Below are positions 17,169 to 26,004 of a stretch of 64,000 nucleotides of DNA, piece after piece. The notes beneath the pieces were generated by a model, which had not been told where the DNA came from, ran no database searches, and saw only the letters and a list, made by a program, of their open reading frames with translations. Origin of the DNA: Silvimonas amylolytica. Its GTDB lineage: Bacteria > Pseudomonadota > Gammaproteobacteria > Burkholderiales > Chitinibacteraceae. The stretch spans positions 239,786-303,785 of the forward strand of contig NZ_BMLY01000004.1 in the NCBI RefSeq assembly GCF_014645555.1, read 5' to 3'. The first letter of the stretch is position 1. Every line of letters starts with the position of its first letter. The translations under genes and the position numbers were made by a program.

Positions 17169-18308
17169 ATGGCAAGCATTTCGTTGAGAGGGGCCCAGAA
17201 GAGCTATGGCGATCACCAGCCGGTGATTCGTAATGTGGATCTGGAAATCGGTGACAACGAGTTCTGCGTGTTTCTGGGGCCATCGGGCTGTGGCAAGTCC
17301 ACCTTGCTGCGCATGATTGCCGGTCTGGAAGACCTCAGCGATGGCGAATTGCGCATTGGCGGCAAGCTGATGAATGAGGTCTCGTCCGCCGAGCGCGGTG
17401 TAGCCATGGTGTTCCAGAGTTACGCGCTGTTCCCGCACATGACTGTGTTCGAGAACATGGCCTTTGGCCTGAAGCTGGCCAAAACGCCAGTCGAGACCAT
17501 CAACAAAAAAGTCGGCGAAGCGGCCCGCATTCTGCAACTGGAAAACCTGCTGACGCGCTACCCCAAGGCGCTGTCTGGCGGGCAGCGGCAACGGGTGGCG
17601 ATTGGCCGGGCCATTGTGCGTGAACCGGGCGTATTCCTGTTTGATGAACCGCTCTCCAACCTCGATGCCACCTTGCGCGGGCAAACGCGGATCGAGATCG
17701 CCCGCCTGCACAAGCAGTTTGCTGCCGCCAGTGTGGTGTACGTGACGCACGATCAGATCGAAGCCATGACCCTGGCGGACAAGATTGTGCTGCTGCATAC
17801 CGGCAAGGATATGGAGCAGCACGGCAGTATTGCTCAGGTGGGCACGCCGCTGACGTTGTATCACCGCCCGGTCAGCCGCTTTGTGGCGGGGTTTATTGGC
17901 TCGCCGCGCATGAATTTTCTCAATGCCAAAGTGGCGGCGATCCACGGCGATGGCGTCCAGATCTCGCTGGATGACTCGGGCGAGATGCTCACGGTAGCCG
18001 TCTCTGGCGCGAAGCTCACGGTGGGGCAAGCTGTCACGCTGGGTATCCGCCCGGAGCACCTGGAAACCATCGCCACTGGCGCCAGCCAGCCGCAAACCCT
18101 CAGTCGCACAGTCACGCTGATCGAGGCGCTGGGCGAACTCAGTTACCTGCATCTGAACGCCGCTGGCGAAGCCCCGCTGATTGCCAAAGCACCGGGTGAT
18201 GCCGTTGCCAAAGTGGGCGATACGCTCACCTTCCGCGCTCCTGCCGCGTTGTGCCACCTCTTTACCGAAGACGGTTTTGCCGTTCCCCATCTGGAGACTC
18301 TGCCGTGA
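17169..18308 (+). CDS. ABC sugar ATPase, MalK/UgpC/MsmX type (second copy)
   Basis: This 379-residue ATPase parallels the minus-strand one: Walker A ([13 protein letters not shown]), Q-loop (VFQSYALFPHMTVFENMAFG), signature [20 protein letters not shown], Walker B ([15 protein letters not shown]), H-loop (YVTHDQIEAMTL) and a TOBE C-terminus. The start at 17169 has GGAG 9 bases upstream; an ATG at 17139 directly abuts the operator palindrome and lacks a ribosome-binding site. It is the first gene of the plus-strand operon, and its stop codon overlaps the GTG start of the beta-galactosidase (GTGA). It energises the permeases encoded at 21682 and 22632. Confidence 0.93.
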   Translation: MASISLRGAQKSYGDHQPVIRNVDLEIGDNEFCVFLGPSGCGKSTLLRMIAGLEDLSDGELRIGGKLMNEVSSAERGVAMVFQSYALFPHMTVFENMAFGLKLAKTPVETINKKVGEAARILQLENLLTRYPKALSGGQRQRVAIGRAIVREPGVFLFDEPLSNLDATLRGQTRIEIARLHKQFAAASVVYVTHDQIEAMTLADKIVLLHTGKDMEQHGSIAQVGTPLTLYHRPVSRFVAGFIGSPRMNFLNAKVAAIHGDGVQISLDDSGEMLTVAVSGAKLTVGQAVTLGIRPEHLETIATGASQPQTLSRTVTLIEALGELSYLHLNAAGEAPLIAKAPGDAVAKVGDTLTFRAPAALCHLFTEDGFAVPHLETLP

Positions 18309-20302
18309 CCCAAAACGACGCTGCCATGCGCCTTGGCGTGTGCTATTACCCGGAACACTGGCCGGAAACCATGTGGGCGGATGACGCCCGCCGTATGGTT
18401 GAACTGGGTATCGATCAAGTGCGGATTGGCGAGTTCGCCTGGAGCCGTATCGAGCCCTCGCCGGGTCAGTTTGACTGGGGCTGGCTGGATCGCGCTATTG
18501 AAGTACTGGGTGCGGCGGGCCTGAAAGTGGTGATGTGCACACCAACGGCCACCCCCCCCAAATGGCTGATCGACCAGCATCCGGACATTCTGGCGGTCAA
18601 CGCTGAAGGCCGTCCGCGCCGGTTTGGATCGCGTCGGCATTACGACTTTTCTTCGCCATCGTGGTTTGAAGCGTCTCAGCGCATCTGCACCGAGATCGCG
18701 AAACGCTACGGCCAGAACCCGGCGGTGAAATTCTGGCAAGTCGACAACGAATACGGTTGCCATCACACGGTCGTGAGTTATTCGCCCGCAGCCAGCAAGC
18801 GTTTCCGGCTGTGGTTGCAGACGCGCTATGGCGATGTCAAAACGCTCAATGAAGCATGGGGCACGGTGTTCTGGAGCATGGAATACCGCAGCTTTGACGA
18901 GATCGACCCACCGGTCGATGCCGTCACCGAAGGCCACCCGGCGCACCGCATGGACTACCGCCGTTTTGCCTCGGATGAAGTGACACGCTACAACCGTATG
19001 CAGGTGGACATCTTGCGCGCGCATTCGCCCGGGCGACCCGTGGTGCATAACTTCATGCAGATGTTCAACGAGTTCGACCATTACAAAGTCGCGGCCGATC
19101 TGGATGCGGCCAGCTGGGATAGCTACCCGCTGGGTGCGCTGGAAGAAATGTGGTTTGCGCCTGAGGTCAAAGCCCGCTGGTTGCGTACCGGCCACCCGGA
19201 CTTCGCCAGCTACAACCATGATCTTTACCGGGGGATGTCCCGCCTGCCGTTCTGGGTAATGGAACAGCAGCCTGGCCCGGTGAACTGGGCGCCGTGGAAC
19301 CCGGCACCGCTCCCCGGCATGGTGCGGCTGTGGACATGGGAAGCGCTCGCGCACGGCGCGGGCTGCGTATCGTATTTCCGTTGGCGGCAAGCGCCGTTTG
19401 CGCAAGAGCAGATGCATGCGGGTCTCAATACGCCGGACAACAAACCCGACATTGGTGCGGCAGAAGCAGCGCGTGCTGCGGATGAAATCCGCCGCGTGCT
19501 GGCCAGTGGCGCTGATGGCGCGGTGAACACGCGTGTCGCACTCATCCACGATTACGAAGCCAAATGGTTGTTCGAGATCCACCCGCAAGGCGCGGATTTC
19601 CACTATGCCCGTTTCGCTTTTGGTTACTACAGTGCGTTGCGCAGTCTTGGGTTTGATGTCGACATCATTCCGGCCACCGCAAAACTGGATGGCTACAGTT
19701 TGATTGTGGTGCCGCCATTGCCGATCGTGCCGGATGACCTGGCGCAACGCCTCTCGAACAGCGGTGCGCACGTGGTGCTGGGCCCGCGCACCGGTTCCAA
19801 GACAGTCAGTGTGCAAATCCCGCAGCAACTGCCGCCTGGTCCGCTCGCGCAGATCATGCCGATCCGTGTCTGGCGCGTGGAATCGCTCCGCCCCAATGTT
19901 GCAGAAGCCGTTGATGCCCCGGCGCTGGGTTTGCCCCGTTTGCAAGCGCACCACTGGCGTGACCTGATCGAGACCACGCCAGATGTAGATGTACTGGGCA
20001 CATTTGCGGATGGCGCGCCGGCCATCGCCCGGCACGGCAAGGTGCACTACCTGGCCAGCATTTTCAGTGATGCCGGTACCCGCGCCATTCTGGCCAATGT
20101 GGCGCAAGCCGCTGGCCTGCAACCGCAGGCGCTAGAGGAAACCGTCCGCATCAGCCGGCGCGGTGAACTGGTTTATGTCTTCAATTACGGTGAGGCCGCG
20201 TATGACATCGCAGGTGTCGATGCGGGCGCGTTTGTGGTGGGTTCAGCGCGTGTCGAACCGCAAGGGGTGGCGATCTATCGTCAGCCCGGTCAAGTGCAGT
20301 GA
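18305..20302 (+). CDS. GH42 beta-galactosidase
   Basis: This 665-residue enzyme matches GH42 in length and motifs: RLGVCYYPEHWPETMWADDA at the N-terminus, acid/base Glu149 in WQVDNEYGCH, nucleophile Glu320 in FWVMEQQPGPVNW, then the trimerisation domain and a C-terminal beta domain (VYVFNYGE). The GTG start at 18305 overlaps the upstream stop by 4 bp and has GGAG 8 bases ahead, so translation is coupled; ATG 18326 is the alternative. There is no signal peptide, so it acts in the cytoplasm on imported galacto-oligosaccharides. GH42 enzymes usually act on beta-1,4/1,3-galactosides from arabinogalactan or pectin rather than lactose. The setting inside an ABC operon resembles ganA. Confidence 0.92.
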   Translation: MTQNDAAMRLGVCYYPEHWPETMWADDARRMVELGIDQVRIGEFAWSRIEPSPGQFDWGWLDRAIEVLGAAGLKVVMCTPTATPPKWLIDQHPDILAVNAEGRPRRFGSRRHYDFSSPSWFEASQRICTEIAKRYGQNPAVKFWQVDNEYGCHHTVVSYSPAASKRFRLWLQTRYGDVKTLNEAWGTVFWSMEYRSFDEIDPPVDAVTEGHPAHRMDYRRFASDEVTRYNRMQVDILRAHSPGRPVVHNFMQMFNEFDHYKVAADLDAASWDSYPLGALEEMWFAPEVKARWLRTGHPDFASYNHDLYRGMSRLPFWVMEQQPGPVNWAPWNPAPLPGMVRLWTWEALAHGAGCVSYFRWRQAPFAQEQMHAGLNTPDNKPDIGAAEAARAADEIRRVLASGADGAVNTRVALIHDYEAKWLFEIHPQGADFHYARFAFGYYSALRSLGFDVDIIPATAKLDGYSLIVVPPLPIVPDDLAQRLSNSGAHVVLGPRTGSKTVSVQIPQQLPPGPLAQIMPIRVWRVESLRPNVAEAVDAPALGLPRLQAHHWRDLIETTPDVDVLGTFADGAPAIARHGKVHYLASIFSDAGTRAILANVAQAAGLQPQALEETVRISRRGELVYVFNYGEAAYDIAGVDAGAFVVGSARVEPQGVAIYRQPGQVQ

Positions 20303-20365
20303 AGTGGCAAGCAGGGTTCTCGTTCAAGCAGGCACATACAACGTTGCAGCAGCAAGGAGACAATA

Positions 20366-21610
20366 ATGAGCAAGGTACGCACTCGCATTCTGGGTTTGAC
20401 GCTGGCCGCCGCCGGCTTGTGTTATGGCGCCATGGCGCAGGCCGGTACGCTGGCGATTAACGTCGCGTTCAAGGGCGCCAGCCAGCGCGCGGTCTGGCAG
20501 TCGGTGTTTGATGATTTCAAAAAGGCGCATCCGGATATCGAGATGAAAGTCGCCTTTGTCGATGAAGAAGCCTACAAGGTGCAATTGCCGGGCTGGCTGT
20601 CGTCGGTGGCGCCGGATGTCGTGAACTGGCATGACGGCGAACGTATGGCCTACTACGCCCGCCGGGGCTTGCTGGAAGACCTCTCGGGCGACTGGGCGAA
20701 GAACGGCTGGAATGAAACCTACGCGTCCACCAAAGAGGCCTCTTCCTGGAACGGCAAGCAATACGCCGCGCCGACCGTGTATTACTCATGGGGCATGTTC
20801 TACCGCAAGGATCTGTTCCAGAAAGTAGGGATCAGTGGTGAACCCAAAACCTGGGATCAGTTCATTGATGCCTGCAAGAAGCTCAAAGCCGCGGGTATTG
20901 CGCCGATTGCCGTGGGCGGGCGCGATGCCTGGACACTGGCTGGCTGGTTTGATTACCTGGATTTGCGCATCAACGGTAACGCCTTTCACCAGAAGCTCAT
21001 GGCCGGTGAAGTGCCGTACACCGATGCCCGCGTGAAGAAGGTGTACACCACCTGGAAGGGCCTGATCGATGACAAGTATTTCATCGACAATGCGCTCTCT
21101 TACGATCTGGATGCCGCCCAGCCGTTCCTGTTCCAGGGCAAGGCCGCCATGATGTTGATGGGTACGTTTATCTCGGCCGGCTTCCCGGCCAACGTTAAAC
21201 CGAATATGGGTTACTTCCAGTTCCCGATCATCGACGCCAAGGTACCGACGGCAGAAGATGGCCCGGTCGAGTCGCTGCATATTCCGGCCAAGGCCAAAAA
21301 CAAGGCCGATGCGCATACCTTCCTGGCGTTTGTCGGTACCCCGGAAATCAGCGGTCGCCTGGCGAAGGGCCTGGGTTCTTTACCCGCCAATAGCAAGGCC
21401 GAAGAACCGGAAGATCCGATCTCGAAGATCGGCTTCCAGATTCTGTCGCAAACCCGTGGTGGCATCGCCCAGTTCTATGATCGTGACATGACCAAAGAAA
21501 TGGCCGATGAAGGCATGAAGGGCATGCAGCAATTCTTGTCTGACCCCAGCCAGATCGACAGCATCCTGGCCCAGCTGGAAACCACGCGTAAGCGCATCTA
21601 CAAGAAGTAA
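20366..21610 (+). CDS. ABC sugar-binding protein (galacto-oligosaccharide type)
   Basis: This 414-residue periplasmic binding protein has a signal peptide (LTLAAAGLCYGAMAQA, cut before GTLAINV) and the family-1 solute-binding fold: FDDFKKAHPDIEMKVAFVDE early, WHDGERMAYYARRGLLEDL and the aromatic-rich YYSWGMFYRKDLFQK in the cleft region. A strong AAGGAG site lies 7 bases before the ATG. It follows the GH42 gene by 63 bp and is followed by two permease genes, behind a 10-bp stem-loop. It is only distantly like the binding protein at 11489, so the two importers probably differ in substrate. Confidence 0.88.
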   Translation: MSKVRTRILGLTLAAAGLCYGAMAQAGTLAINVAFKGASQRAVWQSVFDDFKKAHPDIEMKVAFVDEEAYKVQLPGWLSSVAPDVVNWHDGERMAYYARRGLLEDLSGDWAKNGWNETYASTKEASSWNGKQYAAPTVYYSWGMFYRKDLFQKVGISGEPKTWDQFIDACKKLKAAGIAPIAVGGRDAWTLAGWFDYLDLRINGNAFHQKLMAGEVPYTDARVKKVYTTWKGLIDDKYFIDNALSYDLDAAQPFLFQGKAAMMLMGTFISAGFPANVKPNMGYFQFPIIDAKVPTAEDGPVESLHIPAKAKNKADAHTFLAFVGTPEISGRLAKGLGSLPANSKAEEPEDPISKIGFQILSQTRGGIAQFYDRDMTKEMADEGMKGMQQFLSDPSQIDSILAQLETTRKRIYKK

Positions 21611-21617
21611 GCCCCGC

Positions 21618-21647
21618 GCCGCCCACTGGCCACGGCGAGTGGGCGGC
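21618..21647. other. Intercistronic stem-loop after second binding-protein gene
   Basis: GCCGCCCACT (21618-21627) pairs perfectly with AGTGGGCGGC (21638-21647) across a 10-nt loop, 8 bp after the binding-protein stop. It mirrors the hairpin after the other binding-protein gene and probably sets the high binding protein / low permease ratio. Confidence 0.6.
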
Positions 21648-21681
21648 AAAGCTGTACATGGCATCGCCAGGAGATGAACGC

Positions 21682-22611
21682 GTGATCGATTCTGTACCGG
21701 ATACCCCGCTGCATCAGATGGCCGCACCTGCTGTCAAAGCGGTGGGCAAGCGGCGCTCGCCCAGTGCACGGCGGCAGCAGCGGGCAGCGTGGCTGTTCCT
21801 GGCGCCGGCTTGCGTGATGGTCGCCCTGTTTGTGCTGTACCCGATTATCAAAAGTATCTCGCTCAGCTTTTATAACTGGGACGGGATGACCGACAAGACC
21901 TTTGTCGGCCTGGCTAACTATGTGGAGTTGTTTCACGCGCCGACGTTCTACACGGCGCTCAAGAACAATCTGTTGTGGTTGCTGCTGTTTTTGCTGGCAC
22001 CGCCCATGGGGTTGGCCATTGCGCTGTATCTGAACCAGGCCGTGGCTGGCATCCGGCTGGTCAAATCCCTGTTTTTTGCGCCGTTTGTGTTGTCAGGCGT
22101 GGTGGTGGGGCTGATTTTCAGCTGGTTTTACGATCCCACATTTGGCTTGCTGGCGCTGATTCTGGGGCATGGCATTCCGGTGCTGGGCGATGCGCATTAC
22201 GTCACCTTTGGCATCGTGTTTGCCGCGCTGTGGCCACAAACGGCTTATTGCATGATTTTGTATCTGACCGGTTTGACGGGCTTGAACGCCGACCAGATTG
22301 AAGCGGCGCGCATGGAAGGCGCGCGCGGCTGGGCGCTGCTGTGGCATGTGGTCTTGCCGCAACTGAGGCCAACCACCTTTATGGCCATGGTCGTCACCAT
22401 CATTGGCGCACTCAGAAGCTTTGATCTGATCTCGGTGATGAGTAGCGGCGGCCCGTTTGAGAGCTCCACCGTGCTGGCGTATTACATGTACGACCAGGCC
22501 ATCAAGTACTACCGCTACGGTTATTCCGCTGCCATTGCCGTGGTGCTGTTTGCGATCATGCTGGTGTATATCGCCTGGCATTTGCGGCGCTTGCTGCGTA
22601 ACGAACATTAA
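21682..22611 (+). CDS. ABC sugar permease, MalF type (second system)
   Basis: This 309-residue inner-membrane permease has about six membrane segments and the EAA loop ADQIEAARMEGARGWALLWHVV. The start is set at the GTG at 21682 because AGGAG lies 9 bases upstream; the ATG at 21658 has no ribosome-binding site. The next gene, the MalG-type permease, starts 21 bp downstream. It carries substrate delivered by the binding protein at 20366. Confidence 0.87.
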   Translation: MIDSVPDTPLHQMAAPAVKAVGKRRSPSARRQQRAAWLFLAPACVMVALFVLYPIIKSISLSFYNWDGMTDKTFVGLANYVELFHAPTFYTALKNNLLWLLLFLLAPPMGLAIALYLNQAVAGIRLVKSLFFAPFVLSGVVVGLIFSWFYDPTFGLLALILGHGIPVLGDAHYVTFGIVFAALWPQTAYCMILYLTGLTGLNADQIEAARMEGARGWALLWHVVLPQLRPTTFMAMVVTIIGALRSFDLISVMSSGGPFESSTVLAYYMYDQAIKYYRYGYSAAIAVVLFAIMLVYIAWHLRRLLRNEH

Positions 22612-22631
22612 TACAGACCAGAGAGACCGCC

Positions 22632-23483
22632 ATGTTCCCGATGCCTATTGAACACTGGAAGCCGCTGAACCGGCGTCTGTACAAACTGACGTTGCCGCTG
22701 GCGCTGCTGGTCTGGCTGCTGCCGTTGATTGCGGTGATGGTGACCTCCATCCGCTCGACCGAAGAACTAACCGAGGGTAATTACTGGGGCTGGCCCAAAC
22801 ACTTTGCGCTGATATCCAATTACCACGACGCGCTGACCACTTCGCCCATGCTGCATTACTTTTTCAACAGCGTGATGATCACGGTGCCGGCGGTCATTGG
22901 TGCGATTGCACTGGCTGCCATGGCCGGGTTCTCGCTGGCGGTGTATCAGTTCCGCGGCAATCTGGCGCTGTTTGCCACTTTTGTCGGTGGCAACTTTGTG
23001 CCGATCCAGATTCTGATGATTCCGGTACGTGACCTCTTTTTGCAGATGGGTCTGTACAACACGCTGTGGGCGCTCATGCTGTTCCACATCGCCTTTCAGA
23101 CCGGTTTTTGTACGCTGTTTTTGCGCAATTTCATCAAGCAATTGCCGTATGAACTGATCGAGGCGGGCCGCATTGAAGGGGCTGGCGAATGGGCTATTTT
23201 CTGGCGCATTATCTTGCCGCTGATCCGGCCGGCGCTGGCGGCGTTGTCTATCCTGGTGTTTACCTTCGTCTGGAATGATTACTTCTGGGCGCTGTGCCTG
23301 ACCCAGGGCGATGAAGCCGCGCCGCTGACGGTGGGTGTAGCGGCTTTGCGTGGTCAGTGGGTGACCGCGTGGAACCTGGTCAGCGCCGGGTCGATCCTGG
23401 CGGCATTGCCTTCCGTGCTGATGTTCTTTGCCATGCAGCGGCATTTTGTCGCCGGTTTGACGTTTGGCGCGACCAAGGGGTAG
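22632..23483 (+). CDS. ABC sugar permease, MalG type (second system)
   Basis: This 283-residue permease has about six membrane segments and the EAA loop YELIEAGRIEGAGEWAIFWRII, where the usual Ala after Glu-Ala is Gly. It begins after AGAGAG and closes the plus-strand operon, which ends at a strong hairpin terminator. Together with the MalF-type protein it forms the second oligosaccharide channel. Confidence 0.9.
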   Translation: MFPMPIEHWKPLNRRLYKLTLPLALLVWLLPLIAVMVTSIRSTEELTEGNYWGWPKHFALISNYHDALTTSPMLHYFFNSVMITVPAVIGAIALAAMAGFSLAVYQFRGNLALFATFVGGNFVPIQILMIPVRDLFLQMGLYNTLWALMLFHIAFQTGFCTLFLRNFIKQLPYELIEAGRIEGAGEWAIFWRIILPLIRPALAALSILVFTFVWNDYFWALCLTQGDEAAPLTVGVAALRGQWVTAWNLVSAGSILAALPSVLMFFAMQRHFVAGLTFGATKG

Positions 23484-23510
23484 TGGTCAGACCGCTGCGC
23501 CGCAGAATGC

Positions 23511-23545
23511 ACAAAGCCCCGCGATATCACGGGGCTTTGTTTTTG
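23511..23545. terminator. Rho-independent terminator, galactoside operon
   Basis: ACAAAGCCCCG (23511-23521) pairs with CGGGGCTTTGT (23530-23540), followed by a T-run. The A-rich left arm also lets it work for the convergent aldo/keto reductase gene. Confidence 0.88.
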
Positions 23546-23559
23546 GGTGCGAGACCTGA

Positions 23560-24645
23560 TCAGTAAATGGCAGCAGCGCTTGGCGGTGCGCCCCACCACG
23601 CAGGGCGGGTCTGGCCGTTGACTGACGTGCCGTGGTACATCAGCAAATCGGCCAGCCCGGCCACTTTGGGGATGAACGTCAGTGGCGGGGTAGAGAGATT
23701 ATCCAGCATCTGGATGTCCTCTACTTTCAGTTGTACCTCTAGTGCTTTGATATTGGCATCCAGATGCGCCACGGTACGGGCACCCAGCAAGGTGGAGCTG
23801 ACGCCGGCCCGGGCGCGTACCCAGGCCAAAGCAATTGCCGCGACATTCGTTTCATGCCGGTTGGCAATGTCAGTCAGCGCATCAATGAGGGCGAATTCAT
23901 GTTCGCCAAACGGCACCCCAAACTGCGTAGCGCGGCTACCTGCTACATTGCCAGCGTTGTTGCGGTTGTACTTGCCAGAGAGCATGCCGTTGGCCAGCGG
24001 TGACCAGGCCACCACGCCCAACCCCAGTTCTTGCGCCATGGGGATCAGTTCTGTTTCGACCGAGCGTTCGAGCAAAGAGTACTCCAGCTGGATGCCGGCC
24101 AGCGGTGTCCAGCCACGTAGCGTGGCGATGGTCTGTGCCTGGGCAACTTTCCAGGCTGGCGAGTCGGAAAAACCGATGTAGCGCACCTTGCCGGACGAGA
24201 CCAGTTGTTCCAGCGTGCGCAGTGTTTCTTCAATCGGCGTGTAGGGGTCTGGAAAGTGCATCCAGTACAGATCGATGTAATCCGTTTGCAGGCGGCGCAA
24301 AGATTGCTCACACGCGCGGATGATGGATTTGCTGCTGGCGCCGCCCGCGTTGGGGTCGCCCGGATGCATGCTGGTGCCAAATTTGGTGGCAATCACCAAT
24401 CGTTCCCGCTCGGCTTTGTGCTGGCCCAGATAGTCACCAATGATTTTCTCGGCATGACCAAAGGTATAACCGTTGGCGGTATCGATGAAATTGCCGCCCA
24501 TTTCAAGATAACGAGAAAGGATGGTTGCAGAGGTGGCGTCATCTGCTCCCCAGCCCCAATCCTCACCAAAGGTCATGGTGCCAAGGGCAAACGGGCTGAC
24601 GAAAAGGCCAGTACGGCCCAGCGAAACATAAGCATCAAGAGACAT
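23560..24645 (-). CDS. Aldo/keto reductase
   Basis: This 361-residue NADPH-dependent oxidoreductase of the AKR barrel fold shows the catalytic tetrad context: Asp/Tyr in FIDTANGYTFGHAEKIIGDY, Lys in LVIATKFG and His in DLYWMHFPD, and the late phosphate-binding region LLGARTVAHLDANI. The start at 24645 has AGGAA seven bases upstream and aligns with the family N-terminus (SLGRTGLFVSPFALGTMTFG). It reduces aldehydes or ketones; the substrate is unknown. It is divergent from a TetR-type gene, with paired operators in the gap, so it should be induced by the ligand of that regulator. Confidence 0.9.
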   Translation of the reverse strand: MSLDAYVSLGRTGLFVSPFALGTMTFGEDWGWGADDATSATILSRYLEMGGNFIDTANGYTFGHAEKIIGDYLGQHKAERERLVIATKFGTSMHPGDPNAGGASSKSIIRACEQSLRRLQTDYIDLYWMHFPDPYTPIEETLRTLEQLVSSGKVRYIGFSDSPAWKVAQAQTIATLRGWTPLAGIQLEYSLLERSVETELIPMAQELGLGVVAWSPLANGMLSGKYNRNNAGNVAGSRATQFGVPFGEHEFALIDALTDIANRHETNVAAIALAWVRARAGVSSTLLGARTVAHLDANIKALEVQLKVEDIQMLDNLSTPPLTFIPKVAGLADLLMYHGTSVNGQTRPAWWGAPPSAAAIY

Positions 24646-24750
24646 GTCGGGGTTCCTTGCAAAGCAGTCCGGATCACTGGCAGGAGCCAGTTGCACAAGC
24701 GTGGAAGGACCGGTCCTGGTGGCGATGCCGTTCCGCGTTTTATGCCATTC

Positions 24751-24805
24751 TGACATTTTATGATAAAGTGTCAATGTGTTTTTGACGTTTTGCTCGAAAA
24801 TGTCA
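24751..24805. promoter_or_regulatory. Paired TetR operators between AKR and tetR genes
   Basis: Two 23-bp imperfect palindromes with the form TGAC(A/G)-N13-TGTCA lie at 24751-24773 and 24783-24805, 32 bp apart centre to centre. A further TGTCA half-site follows at about 24809-24813. They cover the divergent promoter. Confidence 0.75.
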
Positions 24806-24807
24806 TA

Positions 24808-25371
24808 ATGTCAATCATGCAGAATGAACGCGAACTTCAGGTCATCCAGGCGGCATACACCGTCTTCATTCGATACGGGTTTGCCCGCACCACCATGGGC
24901 GATCTGGCGAAAGAAGCCGGCTTGTCACGGCCGGCGCTCTACCTTGTCTACCCAGGCAAGGCGGAAGTGTTTGAGGCTGTGCTGGGCTGGATGATCGACT
25001 CCATGCTCGGCACCATTGCCAATACGCTGCAGCCAGACTGGCCGCTGGCAAAGAAACTGATGCACGTATTTGAGATCTGCAGCATCAAACCCTATGACGA
25101 AATCAAAAAGCACCCGGATGCCCAGGATTTGTTGTCGCTGGACAGCCAGATTCCGGGCATCGAACAAGTGCCTTATGCGCGTTTGCAGGTTTGTCTTGAA
25201 GGCTTGCTGGCCGAGCCCGTGGCGGCCTCTGGTCTGGAACAATCAGCCACCGAGATTGCCCGCACCCTGCTGGCCGCTGTGCGTGGTTTCAAACTGGCAG
25301 CGCAAGACAGCACCGATTTAAGAGACTTGATTGAACGGCAGGTGCAATGGCTGGCGGTGGCGCTGGTATAG
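24808..25371 (+). CDS. TetR-family repressor, divergent from aldo/keto reductase
   Basis: This 187-residue regulator has a TetR HTH (LQVIQAAYTVFIRYGFARTT, then GDLAKEAGLSRPALYLVY). The start is uncertain: ATG 24808 or ATG 24817 are both free of a good ribosome-binding site; an ATG at 24760 lies inside the operator pair and is unlikely. It is divergent from the aldo/keto reductase and probably represses both genes. Confidence 0.85.
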   Translation: MSIMQNERELQVIQAAYTVFIRYGFARTTMGDLAKEAGLSRPALYLVYPGKAEVFEAVLGWMIDSMLGTIANTLQPDWPLAKKLMHVFEICSIKPYDEIKKHPDAQDLLSLDSQIPGIEQVPYARLQVCLEGLLAEPVAASGLEQSATEIARTLLAAVRGFKLAAQDSTDLRDLIERQVQWLAVALV

Positions 25372-25399
25372 GGTGATCCGATGATTCTGGGTCAAGGTA

Positions 25400-25443
25400 G
25401 CACCAACAAAAAAAGGCCATTGAAGGCCTTTTTTTGTTGGTGC
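25400..25443. terminator. Bidirectional hairpin terminator
   Basis: A 19-bp perfect stem (25400-25418 with 25425-25443) has a 6-nt loop and A7/T7 runs on either side of the GGCC core, so it can stop transcription from both sides of the convergent genes. Confidence 0.92.
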
Positions 25444-25454
25444 ACCTACTGCAA

Positions 25455-25841
25455 TCAGTTGGCAGGTTTGGTCACGAGTGGTGTAGAGGCCACAGCGGCT
25501 CCTGGCTTGGCCTGCGGGTTGCTGCAGAGCCGATCTTCAATCAGCGCAAAAACGCTGTCCTCGGTGTAAGCGGTTGCAGTGCTGTCGTGAGGCGGGTTCT
25601 TGGACAGCAGTTTGAATTTGTCGTCAAAGAAATACGTCGCGAAGATCCGTGCCTTGTGGGCGGTGCAATCGAGTTCGATGTCGCTTAGTACATTGGCAAT
25701 ACGCGGGTCCTTTTCGGATTTGATACCTGAGGTGACCATACGCACGGAGACGACATTGCCCATCCGTTTGACGGTGTCCAAGTCGATCTGGTTTGTTCCA
25801 TCCAGGGAGAACAAGCTGGCAGCGAGCAAGAGTGAGAGCAT
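25455..25841 (-). CDS. Small exported protein, possibly surface-adhesin-E-like
   Basis: This 128-residue protein has a hydrophobic N-terminal signal (LSLLLAASLFS). It has two cysteines in the mature part (IELDCTAHKARIF and EDRLCSN) that could form a disulfide. The pattern NVVSVRMVTSG...DCTAHKARI resembles the small outer-membrane adhesin-E family, which often has a conserved Cys pair, but the match is weak. The ATG at 25841 is chosen because it gives the signal peptide; a longer in-frame start at 25970 would precede it with an unlikely hydrophilic extension. Function unknown. Confidence 0.6.
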   Translation of the reverse strand: MLSLLLAASLFSLDGTNQIDLDTVKRMGNVVSVRMVTSGIKSEKDPRIANVLSDIELDCTAHKARIFATYFFDDKFKLLSKNPPHDSTATAYTEDSVFALIEDRLCSNPQAKPGAAVASTPLVTKPAN

Positions 25842-26004
25842 GATTGGGGTCGTTATTCTGGTTGATAAGCACGCATGGGGCACTGTGCCCAAAACACGCC
25901 AGGTGTTCAATATCTTTGCAACCGGTTCGTTGCAGCAGAAGGACAGCGCCAGACCTATAACGGCGGCCATCCTGCATGGTTTACCGGGCTAGCCGGCGCA
26001 TGTG

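Noticed and set aside
18143-20122. Minus-strand open frame (659 codons) opposite the GH42 gene
   Set aside because: Antisense shadow of the GH42 gene. No ribosome-binding site or family signature.
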